This document shows positions 59,060-64,000 of a DNA stretch of 64,000 nucleotides, one piece after another; within the stretch, counting starts at the first letter, position 1, and the number at the start of each line of letters is the position of its first letter. Location: positions 17,443,299-17,507,298 of the forward strand of contig BSYO01000009.1 in the NCBI GenBank assembly GCA_033239525.1. The letters are read 5' to 3'. This stretch comes from Nepenthes gracilis (Eukaryota > Streptophyta > Magnoliopsida > Caryophyllales > Nepenthaceae). Made by a program: the position numbers and the translations under genes. The notes beneath the pieces were generated by a model. That model did not search any database. It saw nothing but the letters and a program-made list of their open reading frames with translations, and was not told the origin of the DNA.

Positions 59060-60440
59060 ATTAGCCATGTTGCGTCCTGAAATCTCGGTTATTGTACGTG
59101 TTAGAGAGTCTTTCAATCTTTCGCTGCGGGTCGATCTGGGTCGGGTTCAATCTCCGGAGCTGATAACTTGGGACCTACATAATACAAATTATAAATAAGA
59201 AGTCAGATGTCAATGGGGGGTTATCCCCTGTTGACACTCCGACATTCAAATCAGAAATCTTTCGCAATAAACGGAGGAATGCACATTTAAAGGTAAACAT
59301 GACGGGAGTGTAAAGATGCAGCGATGATGGGAGTTTGAAAGGAATGTGTTTGGAGGTTTGAGCTCCATGAATACGCCCAGCAGATTGGCGCCTTAGAGGT
59401 GCGCCTGGCAGAGGGACGACTTAGAAGTGCGCTCACGGAGAGCAGCTTTAAGGTACGCCCGACAGATGGGCGGCTTAGAGGTGGGCCGGGCGGCTTAGAG
59501 GTGGGCGGAGGAACGACTTAGGGGAGCGTTCGCGGAGGACGGCTTTGAGGTGCGCCCGACAGATGGGCATCTAAGGAGAGAAAGACTAAACAACATAGAA
59601 GGGTTAACATCCAGGTTACCTGACTGGACGGCTGACTCCTGGGTAGTGAGTTCCTAACTCCGAGTTGGAAAGACTCGTGACTTCGGGACAGAGGGCTGAG
59701 AGCCTCTGGACAGAAGAAGAGCTGGTGGCCTCTGGACGTGAGAATGGCTTAGGGCCTCTAAACGTGAGGACAGCTGAGAGCCTTTAGGCTGGAAGAGGAC
59801 TGACGACCCTCGGACTGGATGAGGATTGAGAGCCTTCTAGTGGCGGTAGGCCGATGGCCTCTGGATTAGAGGAGGTCTGGGAGTTCCTTGGCGGCGGAAG
59901 GCCGCTAGCCTCCGAACTGGAGGAGGGCTGGGAGCTCTCTAGCGGCAAAAGGCCGCTGGCCTCCGGACTGAAGAAAGGCTGAGAGCTCCCTGGCAGTGGT
60001 GGCAGAAGGCCGCTGGCCTCCGGATTGGAGAATAGCTGATAGCTTCCTAGCGGCGGAAGGCCGCTGACCTTCGAACTGGAGGAGGGTTGAGAGCTCCCTG
60101 GCGGCGAAAGGCTGCTGGCCTTAAGAGCCTCATGGTGAGAAAAGGGCTGATGATCTCCTGACCGCCATCTTGCTCTCGTTGGAGATTGGCTAGCAATGGC
60201 TACGCCATTCTCCGAGCCATTCGGAGCCTCATGGAACTTCTTCGAGCTTCTCCAACTTATCCTTGAAGGTTTGAGGGTGCTTGCTTTTATAGTGAAATTT
60301 ACAAAGATATTGTTTCTCCAAAAGTAATATGAGACTTTTACTTTGAAAGAATTATGTTCGATTATGGACTTGCTGTGGGGCTTGACCCATTGGGCCCTAG
60401 TTTACCGGACTCATCAAGCCAAATAAAATATATGAGAATG
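59060..60440 (+). mobile_element. Unclassified repeat element carrying two GC-rich minisatellites
   Basis: The left part shares an ordered word series (ATAAGAAGTCAGATGTCAAT, ACACTCCGACATTCAAATCA) with 38058-38123. Two arrays follow: about 59390-59580 (units around GACAGATGGGCGGCTTAGAGG) and about 59690-60125. In the second, units of about 60 bp are built on GGCGGAAGGCCGCTGGCCTC, CGGACTGGAGGAGGGCTG and GAGAGCTCCCT. The right side has a Pro/Ser-like GGAGCCTCATGG block and fades into AT-rich DNA near 60440. No transposase or gag was recognised. A retroelement LTR or a non-autonomous DNA element both fit. Confidence 0.5.
59690..60125. repeat. Minisatellite of about 60-bp GC-rich units, seven or so degenerate copies
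   Basis: Each unit contains GGCCGCTGGCCTC-like and GGAGGAGGGCTGGGAGCT-like parts. The GGCCGCTGGCC core is itself almost an inverted repeat. The local GC content is far above the rest of the window. Confidence 0.85.
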
Positions 60441-62179
60441 AAAAATGAGATATATAAAACACGTCTTTGAGCAAGTGCTGTAAAAATATTTAAATAAAAG
60501 TGAATATTCCAAAAAGGTACATATCGTTTAGATGTTTAAAATATTAAAACTTCATATGTCCTTATATTTAAGAACTTTGTATTTATATAGGTTTTAGATC
60601 TTATATTGAGTGTAGTTTGGTAAACTCGTAAGTTATAGATAGACGTTTTTCATTATATAGGTTTTAGTACTTATATGGAGTTTTTCATTACTAATGAGTC
60701 AAAGTTTTTTACTGGTTAATTATTATTATTTTCAATAATTAAGTTTTTAGAATTATCAGTTATATTTATAAATATGGGTTATATGAGCCCTTATGAAATG
60801 GTCATAAAGAGATAATCCCCTAGTGACATGTCTTAGATCATGGTTGATGTATCTTACTGTTATAGTTATTTAGTTGACTGTGAATCTATTAGGAGTTATG
60901 ACTAAATCGATCAAACAACATTTTGATTTGATCGTTCTTTAATCACCTATCTTCTTCTTGTTCATTGCTCCTAACAAGGTGATCTGCTACTTCTTTTAGG
61001 CCGTCAATCGACATATCCACAGAAGGAGATTCTCTAAACCTTGGTCTAAAAGATTACTGGTTCTATCAATGTGACCTTACTATCTTTCTTATAAATTTGA
61101 ATCTTTCAACGATTCATATCATTCTGGCGATTCAAGTTCAACTATTTTGAATCCAAATCATAGTATTTGTATAAACTTCAGTATAAATATTATATAAAAA
61201 AATACTTTAAAAATATCATTTAATCACTCTCAAAAGTCAGAATATCTATCCATCTCTTTATCTTTATATCAATTTATTAATATAATTGGATATGTGAGAT
61301 ATTATATCAATAAGAATACCTAAAAATTGGGTAAGAAGTACTTCTTGACACTACTCTCATATAAGTATGACATGCTTCGTGTTTTTCTGAGGTATTAAGT
61401 CTAGTGCTAACTTTTCACGTTATATATATTATGTTAATTAGATAGATAATTGAAAATAATAAAAAAATAAAAGATATAAACTTATATCAAATTTAAATTT
61501 ATAAAAATTAAATACCAATTATATTATCATTATATTATTATTTAATGAAAAATCTATAGTCTCACCTAATTGGTCTTCCAGATACATTTGCCCGTCAAAT
61601 TATGGCCTAACCACTTACCAAATAAATTCAACCTAATTTCTTATAAAATGACTGATAATCATGTCATCGTAAGAAAGAAATGACAGTTGTTTGTAAGGAA
61701 TCCAGGTTGGCACTTCAGCCAATCAATCACTAATAAGGGATAAGGATGACAATCTGACGCTATCTCCTCCCAAATTATCAAACTTTATCCATTTTATTCT
61801 AAATTTGATGAAAATTATCATCCAATTAAAAATATTGGAATGATTTTAGTTTCATCTCAGTTTACCTAAATTATATAAAAAAAATTTTATAATATAATAT
61901 CGATTAAAATTAAATTTTATATTTAAATTTTTAATAAAAATAACTATTTAAAATATATTAATTAATATTTAAATTTTAACGGATAAATTTTTTAATTTAA
62001 TAATTCAGATAATAGAAATACAATTATCAAGTTTAATAATATCAAGTTTATTTTTTAATTAAAAATACTTTTTTGTATCCGTTCAGTGAAGTTTAAAATA
62101 AATCGATCTAATTTAAATTTGAATCACGACCCATATATTTGTGGCCCAAGTGAATAAGTATAAGTAAAATAGGACAACC
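60441..62179. other. AT-rich intergenic DNA, no gene seen
   Basis: No repeat family or coding signal was recognised. Confidence 0.4.
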
Positions 62180-62650
62180 AAATAATGGCTCTTCAGTATT
62201 TTAATTAGGACATTTAATCTTAACGAAAGTTGATGAGAATCAAAAGATAATGATGAATTAATAAATTATACGAGTCAAAAATGGTTGAAATGATTATCAC
62301 AATTAACAATTATGTGATTATTTTATTAAATTCATTTGATAGTTACACACCAAAAATAATATTTTTCAACAGATGTATTGAAACCTTTCTTGACACAGGT
62401 AGTGATTTTAGAGGCTAACTGGATAGACGATAACTCCGATTATAAATATAACTCCTTCTAAATTAATGAGAAAAAAATTCTAAAAAAGGAGAAAAAAAAC
62501 TCTAAAACAAATGGGTGCACCAAAGAATAGTAAAGCCTTCCAAATCTACACTTATATTTATTTTTTTTATTTCGACATTTATTTTTTCTTTATGTTTTTT
62601 AATTTAAAAAAATGAATACTGATTTGAGTGTTGGAGAATAAATTGAGAAG
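62180..62650 (+). mobile_element. Retroelement leader fragment: TATA box plus conserved leader motif
   Basis: TATAAATATA (62441-62450) is followed 170 bp later by TGATTTGAGTGTTGGAG (62620-62636), the same arrangement as at 20773/20931. An upstream stretch with GATGAATTAATAAATTA and TGTGATTATTTTATTAAA resembles 20530-20700. No coding part is attached. Confidence 0.4.
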
Positions 62651-64000
62651 TGATTCTTATATATATATTATCTATTATTTAATTTATTATAGCGTGTAGG
62701 ATAAAAATTTATAGACACAAAAATCGAATCCAATTCAATTCCGAAAAAAAAAAAAAAAAACATCTTGGCTCTTTTATTCATACGTCAATTCAAATCCCTA
62801 AAATGTGTCAATATCATCTTAGAAAAATATAGTAGTAGTTGTTGATTTAGATATTTTAACTAATACCTAAATAGTTTATTATTTAAAATTTAATCTTATC
62901 TTGATTCGTCAGATTTGCCTTCCAAAAACTAAATAGTATGGCATAGTGTCTTTATCGAATATCAAGTGCATTGTTTATTTATTAAAATAAATATTATTTA
63001 TCTAACTATTTTTTTAAAAAAATTTATTTTTATTTTTTTAAAAAATTCTTTGACTTGATAATAAATTTTAAAAAATAGTTGAAAATATATTAGATATTTA
63101 GTATATTTTAATTTATTTTAATTATTTTTGCAAGACTGACCCAAAAATGTGAACACGATTTATTTGTCAAGGCTTAGGGGATAAAGCATGCGTCGTTATT
63201 TAATAAATAATAATTTTTTATTAATTAACAAATAAAACAAATAATAAAATATTAATTACAACTATTTAATAACCACACATTTGTTTGTCACTACAGATTA
63301 TTGATTAGGTTATACTAATTTTTTTAACCGGTTTAAAAATTTTATATAATTAGTTTAGATATTTGGTTTTAAAATGTTATAATTTTATTTATTTTATTTT
63401 TTATAAGTAATTGATATATATTTAATGTAAAGTATAATTATTTTAATAAAAAAATATCATATTTAAATTTTATATATATAATGACTAACCCGCCCCTAGT
63501 TTTTGACTCTCTTTTCATTGGAAAAAAGTCACATCTCCAAATATAATAAATAGAAAATATAAATTATTAACATTTTTTCCTTATCAAACTTTTATTTCAG
63601 TTTAATTTTTATTTCTATTTATTTTAATATTAATTTTATTTTATAAAAAAAAATTAATATATCCCGTAAATCAAGATTCGATTAGACAAATTTTGACTTA
63701 GGTTCTTAAGAAATTGAATATAAGAAATTGAAAGTATAAGACTTATTTTTAAATTTGTCTTTTGATATTTAATTTAAAACTATTTTAGACAATAATAAAT
63801 TAAAGATGTAAAAAGAAGACATAAACACGTACATAAGGATATTTTTGTAAAATAAATGTTATTGAAATTACGAGCTCTTAACGTTTAAATAGTGACATGA
63901 ATGAACTTGTTCATTGACCGTTCCAGCATTTAATTTTTTTCAGTGCCATTGTTGAATAACAATTCAACTTTAATTATTCAAATTGATTTATCACTTTAAT
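62651..64000. other. AT-rich intergenic DNA to the window end
   Basis: It contains a poly-A run at about 62745-62760. No gene, RNA or recognisable element is seen. Confidence 0.45.

Noticed and set aside
59127..59165. GGGTTCAATCTCC-like stretch resembling a tRNA T-arm
   Set aside because: No acceptor stem, anticodon arm or D-arm can be built around it; it belongs to the repeat element.

Overview
The window looks like nuclear DNA of a dicot-type flowering plant. It is AT-rich, has GT-AG introns, and holds three single-copy plant genes separated by decayed transposable elements. The three genes are the small subunit of replication protein A (RPA3, +, 7105-7955), an F-box protein of the plant F-box/DUF295 (At1g57790-like) type (-, 17995-19947) and a glutaredoxin-domain protein with a Cys-rich C-terminus (-, 55334-56548). 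A fourth, weak candidate is a short open frame at 40443-40664. I recognised no rRNA, tRNA, CRISPR array or bacterial-type operon. The species cannot be named from the sequence.

Layout. 1-2190: two decayed minus-strand modules of a PIF/Harbinger DNA transposon (Myb/SANT-like protein and transposase). 2190-6280: AT-rich intergenic DNA. 6290-7955: RPA3 with a 5'UTR intron. 9799-12006: a repeat with 13-bp terminal inverted repeats (family A). 12007-16300: AT-rich LTR-like relics. 16340-19947: F-box gene with two apparent introns in its 3'UTR. 20770-22680: retroelement-like leaders and a GC/GA-rich island. 26413-37822: a large, old Ty3/gypsy element with both LTRs, gag and pol remnants, interrupted by nested repeats at about 30900-34700, including a second family A copy. 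37985-38880: unclassified repeat. 41730-47068: a minus-strand Ty1/copia element with LTRs, primer site and a perfect 5-bp target duplication, next to a LINE reverse-transcriptase relic (47074-47690). 48914-50913: a 2.0-kb solo LTR with a perfect 5-bp target duplication. 50920-54540: LTR-like leaders and a degenerate 65-bp-scale tandem array. 55334-56548: the glutaredoxin-domain gene. 57177-58646: a dispersed direct repeat. 59060-60440: a repeat element with GC-rich minisatellites. 60440-64000: mostly featureless AT-rich DNA.

The genes do not form a pathway: RPA3 acts in DNA replication and repair, the F-box protein probably in ubiquitin ligase complexes, and the glutaredoxin-domain protein probably at membranes. 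The strongest structural signals are mobile-element biology: two exact target-site duplications, copia stop codons that all look like cytosine-deamination products, and a recurring CTCGAG/GAGCGC-rich cluster just upstream of the TATA-like box in several otherwise unrelated LTR-type repeats. I found no convincing new biological system; the shared LTR promoter cluster and the spliced 3'UTR of the F-box gene are the best leads.
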